Assembly (NCBI RefSeq): GCF_021608225.1
Contig: NZ_JAKIJS010000001.1
Location: 248,001 to 312,000 of the forward strand
DNA: 64,000 nt
Direction of reading: 5' to 3'
From: Pseudalkalibacillus berkeleyi
Lineage (GTDB): Bacteria > Bacillota > Bacilli > Bacillales > Fictibacillaceae
Shown in pieces: positions 8,137-16,681 of this stretch; the stretch's first letter is position 1, and each line of letters starts with the position of its first letter. The position numbers and the translations under genes were made by a program. The notes under the pieces were generated by a model, which saw nothing but the letters and a program-made list of their open reading frames with translations, ran no database searches and was not told the origin of the DNA.

Positions 8137-9414
8137 TTGAACAATCTATTATCTTCAGTCCAATGGTTCATTTTAATTCTTGCCGGAAGTGTAGTTGCGC
8201 CATTAACGATTGGTTCAGCATTCGGTATGTCAATTGAAGAAATATCAAGCTTTGTTCAACGAACCTTTTTTGTCATTGGGATTGTATCGCTACTCCAAGT
8301 ATTCTTTGGTCATAAGAAACCAATAGTAGAAGGCCCTGCCGTCTTGTGGTGGGGTGTCTTTCTACTTTTTGCTGGTTTGAACCCTACAATGTCTGGCGGA
8401 ACACTGGATACACTGCGAAGTATTGAGATGGGAATTTTCATCAGCGGAATATTATTTATATTGATGAGCCTGTTTAACGTGATTGCTCAAGTGAAGAAAA
8501 TTTTCACACCGATTGTAACTGGTACATATTTCATTTTACTCGTTGCTCAAATTAGTGGCCCTTTTATGAAAGGAATATTAGGTGTCGGCTATGTAACGGA
8601 TAGTGTGAACGGAGCAGTTGCAACGCTTGCAGTCTCGACCGCGATCGTTACCATTTTATTTTCTAGAAGCAAATGGACCTTTTTCAGAAGTTATTCTGTT
8701 TTATTCGGAATAGCAGTTGGATGGATTTTATTTAGCATTTTTGATTTGACGAAACCCATTTCATTCCAGTCGGAACAGTGGATTTCATTTCCGGAAATTT
8801 GGGTGTGGGGAACGCCGATATTTGACCTCGGTATTGTTCTTACATCCGTGGTAGTCACGCTATTATTGTTAATTAATTTCGTCGCGAGTATTGATGTAGT
8901 AGGGACAGTATTAGGAGATAAAAGAGCGGAAGAATACAATCAGTCGGGCATTATGATGGGGCTTAGTCAGCTTTTTTCTAGCCTTTTTTCTACAGTTGGT
9001 ATGGTGCCGCTGTCCTATACAGCAGGATTTCTACTTGCAACTCAATTAAAAGAAAAGCTACCATTCATTCTCGGCAGTTTGCTCATCTTAGTGTTAAGCT
9101 TCTTTCCAACGATAACGATGTTCTTTGCAGCAATTCCGGTTCCGGTTGGTTATGCAAGTATGCTCCTAGCCTTTTCAAATATGCTTGTCATTGGCATTCG
9201 TTCTTATATCGAGGCTGGGAATCATGAGCAACCACTTTTTATCATTAGTTTATCGTTAATGATTGGTATAGGTGTCATGTTCATTCCTCCAAGTGCATTA
9301 GCTGGGGTACATCCAGCCATCGCATCGGTCATGAACAATGGATTGATCATCGGCGTGATGATATGTATAGGGTTAGAACAATTATTGAAAGATAACAAGA
9401 AAGCAGCATCCTGA
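8137..9414 (+). CDS. NCS2-family (uracil/xanthine-type) permease
   Basis: A 425-residue polytopic protein with about 12-14 membrane segments, recognisable as nucleobase:cation symporter-2 by its overall pattern and by the conserved stretch around PLSYTAGF. The start is TTG immediately after the TAA of the ycsI-like gene, with GAGGTTG as ribosome binding site, so it is translationally coupled to the oxoproline operon. A nucleobase carrier is unexpected there; a changed substrate such as 5-oxoproline or another cyclic lactam/amide is a reasonable alternative. Confidence 0.8.
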   Translation: MNNLLSSVQWFILILAGSVVAPLTIGSAFGMSIEEISSFVQRTFFVIGIVSLLQVFFGHKKPIVEGPAVLWWGVFLLFAGLNPTMSGGTLDTLRSIEMGIFISGILFILMSLFNVIAQVKKIFTPIVTGTYFILLVAQISGPFMKGILGVGYVTDSVNGAVATLAVSTAIVTILFSRSKWTFFRSYSVLFGIAVGWILFSIFDLTKPISFQSEQWISFPEIWVWGTPIFDLGIVLTSVVVTLLLLINFVASIDVVGTVLGDKRAEEYNQSGIMMGLSQLFSSLFSTVGMVPLSYTAGFLLATQLKEKLPFILGSLLILVLSFFPTITMFFAAIPVPVGYASMLLAFSNMLVIGIRSYIEAGNHEQPLFIISLSLMIGIGVMFIPPSALAGVHPAIASVMNNGLIIGVMICIGLEQLLKDNKKAAS

Positions 9415-9435
9415 TTATATCGGATGCTGCTTTTA
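9403..9435. terminator. Bidirectional terminator between the oxoproline operon and modB
   Basis: Perfect 9-bp arms GCAGCATCC (9403-9411) and GGATGCTGC (9422-9430) are flanked by A-rich and T-rich ends, so it can stop transcription from both converging genes. It includes the stop codon of the permease. Confidence 0.85.
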
Positions 9436-10101
9436 TTCGTGTGCAGATTTTGAAAACCGGTATATAAAGAAAAGAAGGAGGTACGATAGCGTAATAATCG
9501 ATACTACCCATAACCATGCTAGTTTCATATTTCCGGTATCAAAAGCAATGTATATGGCGGTTGGAACGGTTTGAGTTTTACCTGGAATATTTCCAGCAAA
9601 CATCAACGTTGCGCCGAATTCACCCAAAGCGCGAGTGAAACTTAGGACGAGACCTGTAATAATCGCTTGAGCAGCTAAAGGTATAGAGACCCTCAGAAAG
9701 ACTTCGAGTGAAGTTGCGCCGTCAATTTTGGCAGCATCCTCAATTTCATAATCAACAGTCGCAAAACCCGTTTTTGCTGATTGGTACATAAGTGGGAAAG
9801 ATACGACTACCGCAGCAAGTACGGCTGCCCACCAAGTGAAAATGATCGGCTGATCGAATAAGGACTCAATAACCTTTCCAATGGGGCTGTTGATTCCGAA
9901 TAGGACGATTAGGATGAATCCTACGACCGTTGGAGGGAGTACGAGAGGAAGCATCATAAACGTTTCAATAACCGTTTTACCTCTGAATGAACGGCGAGCC
10001 ATAAGCCGACCGGTCACTATTCCAATGACCCCAACGATGACCCCTGCTGTTAATGCAATTGTGAGTGATAAATAGATAGGTGACCAAAATGTATCTGTCA
10101 T
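9433..10101 (-). CDS. modB: Molybdate ABC transporter permease ModB
   Basis: A 222-residue membrane protein with five to six hydrophobic segments and the EAA loop of ABC permeases (DAAKIDGATSLEVFLRVSIPLA near residue 123). The segment MMLPLVLPPTVVGFILIVLFG is typical of ModB. It brings molybdate into the cell with ModA; the ATPase ModC is absent here, as at the modAB locus of Bacillus subtilis. GAGGTTATT precedes the ATG, 10 bp after modA. Confidence 0.9.
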   Translation of the reverse strand: MTDTFWSPIYLSLTIALTAGVIVGVIGIVTGRLMARRSFRGKTVIETFMMLPLVLPPTVVGFILIVLFGINSPIGKVIESLFDQPIIFTWWAAVLAAVVVSFPLMYQSAKTGFATVDYEIEDAAKIDGATSLEVFLRVSIPLAAQAIITGLVLSFTRALGEFGATLMFAGNIPGKTQTVPTAIYIAFDTGNMKLAWLWVVSIITLSYLLLFFIYRFSKSAHE

Positions 10102-10110
10102 TGAATAACC

Positions 10111-10896
10111 TCAATTGACTGGCATAAAGCCGTAATTTGTATAAATTGCATTCGCATCTTTGCTGAATAGATAATTGTAGAAAAGCTTAGCTTCCTTTAG
10201 GTGCTGAGTTTGCTTCAAAATGCCAACAGGATAGTGGATGTTTGTATGTAAATTGGATTGAATCTTATGCAATGTCTTTACTTTGTTAGATTGTTTAGCG
10301 TCTGTTGCATATACAAAACCAATTTGAACATTTCCTGTTTCCACGTAGGATAATACTTGGCGTACATCTTTCGCATAAACAAACTTACTTTGTAGTCTAG
10401 ACCATGAACCAGTTTCGAGGAGCGTTTCCTTTGCGTATTGACCAGCTGGGACCGATTCTGGTACACCGATTGAAATCCGTTCTATTTTGTTATTCTCGAG
10501 ATCGTCTAGGTTGTTAATGGCAATTGAACGTTTTTTCCCAGTGATTACAACGAGTTCATTTTGAAGTAGATTCTTAGAATAGTTTGTATGTATTAGGCCG
10601 TTCTCGCCTAAGGATTTAAATTTAGTCTCTGATGCAGAAAGGAATAGATCAGCTGGTGCGCCTTGTTCAATTTGCCTTTGCAATGTCCCTGACGATGCAA
10701 CGTTCAACACGATATCAATTGAGGGGTTCATCTTCTCAAAATTTCTCTCAACCTCTAACATCACATCGCTTAAACTTGAAGCTGCTTGCACATGCAGCTC
10801 TACTTGATCTTCTCGGTCATTATTCGAGGATCCACAACCACTAAGTATCAGTATCATGAAAATCAACATTAAACAACGAATCCAACCCAAAGCCAT
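10111..10896 (-). CDS. modA: Molybdate-binding lipoprotein ModA
   Basis: A 261-residue periplasmic-binding-type lipoprotein. The signal peptide ends in LSGC, and the mature protein opens with VHVQAASSLSDVM-type ModA sequence (AASSLSDVMLEVERNFE) and ASSGTLQRQIEQGAPADLFLSA, whose serines bind oxyanion. It captures molybdate or tungstate for ModB. Molybdenum would serve the molybdopterin oxidoreductase encoded at 34.3 kb. ATG 10896 follows GAGAGG; the GTG at 10899 is also possible. Confidence 0.9.
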   Translation of the reverse strand: MALGWIRCLMLIFMILILSGCGSSNNDREDQVELHVQAASSLSDVMLEVERNFEKMNPSIDIVLNVASSGTLQRQIEQGAPADLFLSASETKFKSLGENGLIHTNYSKNLLQNELVVITGKKRSIAINNLDDLENNKIERISIGVPESVPAGQYAKETLLETGSWSRLQSKFVYAKDVRQVLSYVETGNVQIGFVYATDAKQSNKVKTLHKIQSNLHTNIHYPVGILKQTQHLKEAKLFYNYLFSKDANAIYTNYGFMPVN

Positions 10897-11000
10897 CACA
10901 CCTAACCTCTCAAACTCTTACACCACAACTATACCAAAAATCTAAATGGTGGGCACCACGTTGTGTTGTTGTCCATAATACTATAACAAGTGAAGAAGAT

Positions 11001-11029
11001 AACTAAACCCCCCGCTTGATAGCGAGGGG
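11001..11029 (-). terminator. Terminator after the M32 carboxypeptidase gene
   Basis: On the minus strand CCCCTCGCT pairs with AGCGGGGGG across a four-base loop, followed by TTTAGTT. It sits between the carboxypeptidase stop and the modA promoter region. Confidence 0.7.
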
Positions 11030-11046
11030 CTTGCTTTATTTTGAAT

Positions 11047-12579
11047 TTACAAGTCGTATAGTTTCGTATATTTCTGTTCTAGGTAGTCTACTAAATATTT
11101 AGCATCCAGTTCTTCTCCGGTCACCTTTTTAATTAATTCTCCTGGTGTATAAAGCTTACCGTATTGATGCACGTGCTCACCGAGCCACTCACGGATCTTC
11201 ATGAATTCTCCTTTTTCGATATGCTCATAAAAGTCAGGTAGATCGCTCAACACCTTGTTAAGCATTTGTGCACCATATAAATTTCCTAACGAATAAGAAG
11301 GGAAGTATCCAATACCTCCATGAGACCAATGCACATCTTGTAGCACACCTAATCGATTAGAAGGTGGTGTGATCCCTAAATAGTCTTTTACTTTATCATT
11401 CCATACTTCAGGCAAGTCTTTGACCTTTATATCGCCTGCTATAAGTCCCTTTTCAATTTCATACCTGAGCATAATATGAAGGTTATACGTAAGCTCATCA
11501 GCCTCTACACGGATTAACGATGGCTCAACCGCATTGATCGCTCGGTAAAATTCATCTAAAGAAATACCGTTTAATTCATTAGGGAAATGCGCCTTAAGGT
11601 CTTGGTAGAAAAATTTCCAAAACTCTTCTGTTCTACCAACGAAATTCTCTAAAAATCTAGATTGGGATTCGTGAATTCCGAATGATGCACCTCTACGAAT
11701 GACACGACCTTCATAATCGGGATTAACTCCTTGTTCGTAAAGAGCATGACCCGTTTCATGAATGGTGCCGAAAATGGCCATTCTAGGATTATCTTGCTCA
11801 TAGCGGGTCGTAATGCGAACATCGCCTGTGTTGATGCCCATCGCAAAAGGATGAGTCGTTTCATCCAAACGACCAGCATCTAGATCATAACCCAGTTTTT
11901 CTATAATAAATTGAGCAAACTCCTTCTGCTTCTCAACATCGAAGTTTTGGTCGAAAATCTTGCTGTTCGGTTTTCTTGAAGATTGTTGAATGCGATTCAA
12001 CAGCTTAATGCTAGATTCCCTTAAATCAGCAAATAATGGATCCAATTTCTCAACTGTTAAGCCTGGCTCGTACTCATCTAACAGTGCATCATACGGATGT
12101 TTTTCATAACCGAAGTACTCTGCGAAACGCTTTTTCATCTCAACCATTTTTTCTAAATAAGGCTCGAAATATGAAAAGTCATCATTCTCTCGTGCTTGCT
12201 CCCAAGCATCATTCGCATTAGAAGCGAGGACTACATACTCATTATAAACATCTGTTGGAATTCGTTTAGACTTTTCGTAATCTTGCTTTCGTTCTCGTAC
12301 ACAAGACTGAGTTGGAAGGTCTAGTTGATGAAACACCTCAGGTTGGCATAGCGTGTCCAAACATTCACCCATTTCCTTTGAAATCGATAATTTGAATGTT
12401 TCCGTTGAAAGGGTACCTTTTGCTTTTGCAAAGATTGGCTTTCCTTTTTTCGGTGCGTATGTACGTGCATCCCAGCCTAAGAGCCCCAAAATATTTGTAA
12501 AGTGACAAATCTTCTCATCAAGTGCATTAAATTGATCGATGGCTTGTTGAACCTTTTGATCTAAAACTTGTTGGGTCAT
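11047..12579 (-). CDS. M32-family metallocarboxypeptidase
   Basis: A carboxypeptidase Taq/Pfu-type enzyme of about 510 residues that removes C-terminal amino acids using one metal ion. The zinc motif HETGH is at about residue 275, and the M32 signatures GDVRITTRY shortly before and RRGASFGIHESQSRFLENFVGR shortly after are intact. It is cytoplasmic with no signal peptide. The open frame allows a TTG at 12585, but AGGAGG is nine bases from the ATG at 12579 and only about three from the TTG, so the ATG is preferred. Confidence 0.93.
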   Translation of the reverse strand: MTQQVLDQKVQQAIDQFNALDEKICHFTNILGLLGWDARTYAPKKGKPIFAKAKGTLSTETFKLSISKEMGECLDTLCQPEVFHQLDLPTQSCVRERKQDYEKSKRIPTDVYNEYVVLASNANDAWEQARENDDFSYFEPYLEKMVEMKKRFAEYFGYEKHPYDALLDEYEPGLTVEKLDPLFADLRESSIKLLNRIQQSSRKPNSKIFDQNFDVEKQKEFAQFIIEKLGYDLDAGRLDETTHPFAMGINTGDVRITTRYEQDNPRMAIFGTIHETGHALYEQGVNPDYEGRVIRRGASFGIHESQSRFLENFVGRTEEFWKFFYQDLKAHFPNELNGISLDEFYRAINAVEPSLIRVEADELTYNLHIMLRYEIEKGLIAGDIKVKDLPEVWNDKVKDYLGITPPSNRLGVLQDVHWSHGGIGYFPSYSLGNLYGAQMLNKVLSDLPDFYEHIEKGEFMKIREWLGEHVHQYGKLYTPGELIKKVTGEELDAKYLVDYLEQKYTKLYDL

Positions 12580-12670
12580 CAGCAATTCCCTCCTGAAATA
12601 TATAGATTTTATTAATAAGGTATTCTCGATTTCTCCCTCAAATCCTTCGAGTTACGAAATATATTTTCAT

Positions 12671-12703
12671 AAAAAAAAGATGACTCTTTAAGAACGAAGA
12701 GCC
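12671..12703 (-). terminator. Terminator after the APH-like gene
   Basis: On the minus strand GGCTCTT and AAGAGTC pair with one wobble, followed by a short spacer and eight T. Confidence 0.75.
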
Positions 12704-12726
12704 AATCCTTTTAGGGGTGATTCCGT

Positions 12727-13599
12727 TTACACATATTCCTTTAAACCATTTTCAAGAGATTCAATATTTTCAGTGCGGTATCCATGTAACGCTTCCTGTA
12801 GCGCGAATGTACCTGAATAAAATTGAGCTCTTGGTATCATGGATTCTAAACCTGGGTAAAATGGAGCCATTAAATCAACAAAGCTTTTCCCGTATTTCTT
12901 TAATAACCCGGCAAAATCAATGGCTGGATCGCCGATATGGGAACTACCAAAGTCTACGATACCACTAAGCTGTTTTTCTTTCTCATCAAATAATATATTA
13001 GACATTCCAAAGTCCCCATGAATGAGTTTCGGTGTGAATGTGAAATTCGATTGATCATTTAAATACTGTTCAAAATGTTGTTTAATTTCAGATTGCTTCT
13101 CAACTCGAATATACGTAAACAGTGATTGTGAAATATTCTCATACATAGTTGACCAAAATTGGCTAGAGCTATGACCTGAAATCACTTTTCCGGGTGCGTT
13201 AGAAGTAGGGATGGAATGTAATTCGTGTAAGAAAGTTGCCAAATCTTTTGCCAAGGACTCCTTGCTTGACGGAGTAAGTGATTGCACAGTTTCTGGGTAT
13301 AAGGGTGTTCCTGGTATTAAAGGGTATCCGACAAACGATTGACCGAGAATGTTCGTGTCCGTGTTTTGGAATACAGGGACTGGAATCGGAAGGGAGATGT
13401 GTGGGTAAATATACCCGAGTTGCTCACACTCTGTTTGAAGTGTATGAGCGGCCTCATCATGTTTCGGAAAACGAAATACCCATTGATGATTTAGAAAAAG
13501 GATATCGTTGTTCTGACCGTAGTGATTCCATTGCACTGACTGGATTTCTAGTGAAGGATAGAAAGAATGAATGCAATTTAAATATTGTTCCAAATACAT
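12727..13599 (-). CDS. Aminoglycoside-phosphotransferase-fold kinase
   Basis: A 290-residue APH-fold protein. The catalytic loop is LIHGDFGMSNILF (Asp and Asn of the Brenner motif) and the metal-binding DFG-like triad is in GIVDFGSSHIGDPAIDFA. The N-terminal nucleotide lobe is seen in WVFRFPKHDEAAHTLQTE. The family phosphorylates aminoglycosides, macrolides or small metabolites; this one is more like APH(2'')-type or spectinomycin/methylthioribose-like orphans, so resistance should not be assumed. It is a single gene with its own terminator. Confidence 0.82.
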   Translation of the reverse strand: MYLEQYLNCIHSFYPSLEIQSVQWNHYGQNNDILFLNHQWVFRFPKHDEAAHTLQTECEQLGYIYPHISLPIPVPVFQNTDTNILGQSFVGYPLIPGTPLYPETVQSLTPSSKESLAKDLATFLHELHSIPTSNAPGKVISGHSSSQFWSTMYENISQSLFTYIRVEKQSEIKQHFEQYLNDQSNFTFTPKLIHGDFGMSNILFDEKEKQLSGIVDFGSSHIGDPAIDFAGLLKKYGKSFVDLMAPFYPGLESMIPRAQFYSGTFALQEALHGYRTENIESLENGLKEYV

Positions 13600-13743
13600 T
13601 GAAAATCCCTCCCACCATCAAGATTCGACTAAAAAGGCCACATATCCTCTTTCCATATAAAAGAAAATATACACTTGTATGCTGCGTTATATAGTTCAGA
13701 AGACTCAAATGATCACACGCTAGGAATAATGAACTTGTAAAGA

Positions 13744-13774
13744 CAAATAGCCACCCGAAGGGGGAGGCTATTTG
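13744..13774. terminator. Terminator after the BCCT gene
   Basis: AAATAGCC-CCC and GGG-GGCTATTT pair around a short loop and overlap the BCCT stop codon; T-rich on the minus strand. Confidence 0.8.
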
Positions 13775-15321
13775 TTGATTTTCTTTTTGCTAGCACCAAG
13801 TCCGACGGATGGTTCTTTTCGTATGACTTTAATAATGGATAAGCACATAACGATCAATATGACTGTAAATGGGAGGGCGGCAATCAGTGATGCAGTTTGC
13901 AACCCTTGTAACCCACTGCTAATAATGAGTACGGCTGCTATTGCTGCCATCAAAATTCCCCATATAAATTTTACAATTCGACTTGGATTCAAGTCACCGT
14001 CTGAAGTCATAATGCCGAGAACGAATGTCGCAGAATCGGCAGACGTGATCAAAAATGTGAAAATCAATAAGATCGATAACATAGAGAACAGGAACGTAAA
14101 TGGCAACTGTGCATAAGTAACGAAAAGGGCTGATGTTACGTCTTTATTAACAAGCTCAGCAATGTTCGTCCCTTGGGTCAAGTCGAAATTCAATGCGGTT
14201 CCTCCAAAAATAGCGATCCACAAAATCGCAATGAACGGAGGGACGATCAGCACGCCAAAGATGAATTCGCGTATGGTCCTTCCACGTGAAACACGAGCAA
14301 CGAACGACCCGACGAATGGTGACCAGGCAATGACCCATGCCCAATAGAAAACAGTCCAGTCACGTACCCATGTACCACCTTTATAAGGAGTAAGACGGAA
14401 ACTCATTTCGAAAAACTTAGAAATATAGTCTCCAATGCCTAATGTCATACTGTTAAGGATAAAGACAGTAGGTCCCATGATTAAAACGATGATCATTAAT
14501 GCCAAAGCTAATCCAAGGTTTAGATTACTCAACCACTTAATTCCTTTATCCAGTCCTGTCATAGCAGAAGTTAAATAAAGAATGAGCAGGACACCGGTAA
14601 TGATTAATTGCATCATCGCATTGTTAGGCAGGTCGAACACACTGTTTAAACCACCATTAATTTGTAAGATCCCAAACCCTAGTGATGTGGCAACCCCCGT
14701 TATAGTAGCGATAACAGCAAGGATGTCAATTGTTCTTCTGAGCGATGTTTTTCCCTTAGTTCCAATGATTGGATTAAACGTTGTACTGATCATCCCTTTT
14801 TCTTTTTTCCGATATTGGAAATAACCTAAAGCAAGTCCAACAACTGTGAAGACTGACCACTGATGTATACCCCAATGGAAAAAAGAGTAGCGCATGGAAA
14901 CTCGAGCTGCTTCTTCAGACTGTCCCTCAATCCCCATAGGTGGTTCAAAATAGTGACTCATCGGTTCAGCAACACCCCAAAAAACGAGGCCAACTCCAAA
15001 TCCAGCACTGAATAACATCCCAATCCATGTAAAGAAAGGATAATCTGGTCTTGAATCATCTCCACCGAGGCGAATTTTCCCATAACGACTAATGGCTAAA
15101 ATGAGACAAAAGATCGTAAAGAAAAATACAGCAATCAGATAAAACCAACCGAATGCATATGTTGTAAAATCAAAGACGGATGCAGCGTTATCTCCTAGTG
15201 ATTTTGGTGAAATGGCTCCCCAAATAACAAACAATAGAACAATGATTGACGAAACCCAGAATACGACATTCCAGTGAGGAGCCTTCTCTTGAACTTTGTC
15301 CAAATTCTGTTCCTCCTTCAT
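13768..15321 (-). CDS. BCCT-family betaine/choline/carnitine transporter
   Basis: A 517-residue transporter with twelve membrane segments. The BCCT signature is present in GMLFSAGFGVGLVFWGVAEPMSHY (segment 3) and WTVFYWAWVIAWSPFVGSFVARVSRGRTIREF (segment 8), whose tryptophans form the aromatic cage for quaternary ammonium compounds. It most resembles OpuD-type glycine betaine uptake. GAAGGAGG is well placed before the ATG. The C-terminal tail is short and positively charged, as in osmosensing members. Confidence 0.92.
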   Translation of the reverse strand: MKEEQNLDKVQEKAPHWNVVFWVSSIIVLLFVIWGAISPKSLGDNAASVFDFTTYAFGWFYLIAVFFFTIFCLILAISRYGKIRLGGDDSRPDYPFFTWIGMLFSAGFGVGLVFWGVAEPMSHYFEPPMGIEGQSEEAARVSMRYSFFHWGIHQWSVFTVVGLALGYFQYRKKEKGMISTTFNPIIGTKGKTSLRRTIDILAVIATITGVATSLGFGILQINGGLNSVFDLPNNAMMQLIITGVLLILYLTSAMTGLDKGIKWLSNLNLGLALALMIIVLIMGPTVFILNSMTLGIGDYISKFFEMSFRLTPYKGGTWVRDWTVFYWAWVIAWSPFVGSFVARVSRGRTIREFIFGVLIVPPFIAILWIAIFGGTALNFDLTQGTNIAELVNKDVTSALFVTYAQLPFTFLFSMLSILLIFTFLITSADSATFVLGIMTSDGDLNPSRIVKFIWGILMAAIAAVLIISSGLQGLQTASLIAALPFTVILIVMCLSIIKVIRKEPSVGLGASKKKINK

Positions 15322-15354
15322 AGCCGAAAAGATATTTTTAGTGCATTCGTATTT

Positions 15355-15384
15355 GTTATACCCTTATTTACACTCCAATAACAA
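15355..15384 (-). promoter_or_regulatory. Candidate promoter of the BCCT gene
   Basis: On the minus strand TTGTTA (15379-15384) and TATAAC (15355-15360) lie 18 bp apart, upstream of the BCCT start. The rest of the 340-bp gap to the next gene is AT-rich without another clear element apart from the tandem repeat at its right end. Confidence 0.45.
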
Positions 15385-15623
15385 ACCAGGTGTTTGTGTC
15401 GTTTCCGGTGACTATAGACCATAATTTTATTATTTGAAAATTATTTCACTTCCGATATGTAGGTCATTTCGATTAGTTTTATTGAACAATAAATGTTTTA
15501 AGAAGATTTCGGGTGGTCATAATAATAGAAAAGTCGTACAATTAATTTAAGATTTTCGTCATTTTTTAAAAATTGCATTTTTTTTGAAACTTTATGGTGA
15601 GGAGTGCGTACAATATAGTAAGA

Positions 15624-15662
15624 AAGAAATTTTAAGATAAGAAATTTTAAGATAAGAATTTT
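15624..15662. repeat. Tandem 15-bp AT-rich repeat before a small gene
   Basis: Two perfect copies of AAGAAATTTTAAGAT (15624-15638 and 15639-15653) and a partial third copy run into the next gene's leader. A possible promoter (TTGAAA, TACAAT) lies just upstream with a longer-than-usual spacer, so the repeat would be transcribed as 5' UTR. Confidence 0.7.
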
Positions 15663-15692
15663 ATGGATAACATACATAGTGAGAGAAGGGTG

Positions 15693-15908
15693 ATGGACTT
15701 GAGTTTAACTGCAAAAATCACAATTGATTTTTTAGTAGAGGGAAGTAAAGAGTATTATGTAGAGTTACTGGACATTCCTGAAGAAGTTTCGGCAGGGGAA
15801 TTACAAGTGCTCGTAGAAAAACGTGTAGGAAAAGTGAAAGAGATGAAATGCGCGGAAATACTGAACTCATCTATCAAGATCGATCACATAAACCAAGTCC
15901 GTCATTAA
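15693..15908 (+). CDS. Small conserved-type protein of unknown function
   Basis: About 71 residues, soluble, not recognised. It is mixed alpha/beta in look with alternating charged and hydrophobic residues (ITIDFLVEGSKEYYVELLDIPEEV). Three starts are possible: ATG 15663 without a ribosome binding site, ATG 15693 only two bases after AGAAGGG, and TTG 15699 with eight-base spacing, which is the best spaced. No signal peptide or membrane segment is present. Confidence 0.55.
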   Translation: MDLSLTAKITIDFLVEGSKEYYVELLDIPEEVSAGELQVLVEKRVGKVKEMKCAEILNSSIKIDHINQVRH

Positions 15909-15916
15909 AGGCATCT

Positions 15917-16027
15917 CTATCGATCTTTTTTCTTCATTTTACGATTGATTCCGAAAGTCAGCAAAGTAAACAAAAAAACGATAGAAGCCCATGAAATTGC
16001 ACCAAATTGCTTAAAGACCTTAAACAT
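15917..16027 (-). CDS. 36-residue single-pass membrane peptide
   Basis: An ORF of 36 residues with a strong GGGGG ribosome binding site six to eight bases before its ATG. It has a short basic-aromatic N-terminus (MFKVFKQFG), one membrane helix (about 10-27, AISWASIVFLFTLLTFG) and a basic tail ending RKMKKKDR. The design (RBS, single helix, charged tail) is that of genuine bacterial small membrane proteins. Function is unknown; it is not in an evident operon. Confidence 0.6.
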   Translation of the reverse strand: MFKVFKQFGAISWASIVFLFTLLTFGINRKMKKKDR

Positions 16028-16100
16028 TTTTATATCCCCCTATGATTGAATGTTCTACAAATTATATCACCAACTCCCTTAAAATGTAAGTGAGCCAATA

Positions 16101-16133
16101 ACAAAAGAAGGGTGAATGACAAATTCACCCTTC
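16101..16133 (-). terminator. Strong hairpin terminator (minus strand)
   Basis: Perfect 11-bp arms GAAGGGTGAAT (16107-16117) and ATTCACCCTTC (16123-16133) with TTTTGTT following on the minus strand. No minus-strand gene ends here, which suggests that a short non-coding transcript from the right does. Confidence 0.7.
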
Positions 16134-16140
16134 AAAGTGT

Positions 16141-16290
16141 GAGCACTAGCCTGCAAGTGGAGAGTGAAGAACATCTTTACATCTGGACGGTTGTTCCAAT
16201 GACGTTCCAATAAACTTAGGGGAGGTTCTCTCCACAAGAGGGTAGCCATGCAGCTTTTATATTTTAAATGGAAAGCGGTTTGTGCCGCTT
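16141..16290. ncRNA. Possible structured RNA
   Basis: The gene-free stretch between the small membrane peptide and the riboswitch can fold into a long rod. CTGCA (16151-16155) pairs with TGCAG (16249-16253), GTGGAGA (16157-16163) with TCTCCAC (16229-16235) and GAAC (16169-16172) with GTTC (16225-16228), leaving an asymmetric bubble. A second hairpin AAGCGG/CCGCTT lies near 16275-16290. With the strong minus-strand terminator at 16101 it may be a small RNA read leftward. I could not match it to 6S, SRP, tmRNA or a known riboswitch. Confidence 0.3.
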
Positions 16291-16398
16291 GTATATACTA
16301 TTCTTCGCTCTAACCTTTTTGGTGGGGGCTCTTTTTTTGTCTATTTTGTGTCAAAGATGAATCACAATACAACATATAGTGAGATATAAGCAATTATA

Positions 16399-16427
16399 TT
16401 GCTAGATTAGGCTTTAAGCCCTATAAT
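16399..16427 (+). promoter_or_regulatory. Promoter of the FMN riboswitch-ribU unit
   Basis: TTGCTA (16399-16404) and a perfect TATAAT (16422-16427) are separated by 17 bp, about 30 bp before the aptamer begins. Confidence 0.75.
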
Positions 16428-16456
16428 GTAAGAGAACGAACAACAAAATAAACACC

Positions 16457-16600
16457 ATCTTCGGGGCAGGGTGAAATTCCCGACCGGCGGTAGATGAAGT
16501 CCCCTTCATAAGCCCGCGAGCTTTGTTCAGTTGTTTAATTGAACATGGCTGATCTGGTGAAAAGCCAGAGCCGACAGTATAGTCTGGATGGGAGAAGATG
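16457..16600 (+). promoter_or_regulatory. FMN riboswitch (RFN element)
   Basis: All conserved RFN blocks are present in order: ATCTTCGGGGCAGGGTG, AAATTCCCGACCGGCGGT, AGCCCGCGAGC, GATCTGGTGAAAAGCCAGAG, CCGACAGTATAGTCTGGATG and the closing GGGAGAAGAT. The 5' and 3' ends ATCTTC/GAAGAT form the P1 stem. FMN binding is expected to stop expression of the riboflavin transporter gene downstream through the terminator at 16682. Confidence 0.97.
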
Positions 16601-16681
16601 TTTGCACAGTTTCTTAGATTACGTTCAGTTAAGAAGCTCCATTTCTCATGGCCTAATAACCTGATAAATATGCAAATGACT

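Noticed and set aside
12727-13599. Antibiotic-resistance call for the APH-fold kinase
   Set aside because: Only the general kinase motifs are visible; a specific aminoglycoside class cannot be supported.
16141-16290. Assignment as 6S, SRP, tmRNA or RNase P RNA
   Set aside because: None of the conserved signatures of these RNAs could be found, so only a candidate structured RNA is reported.
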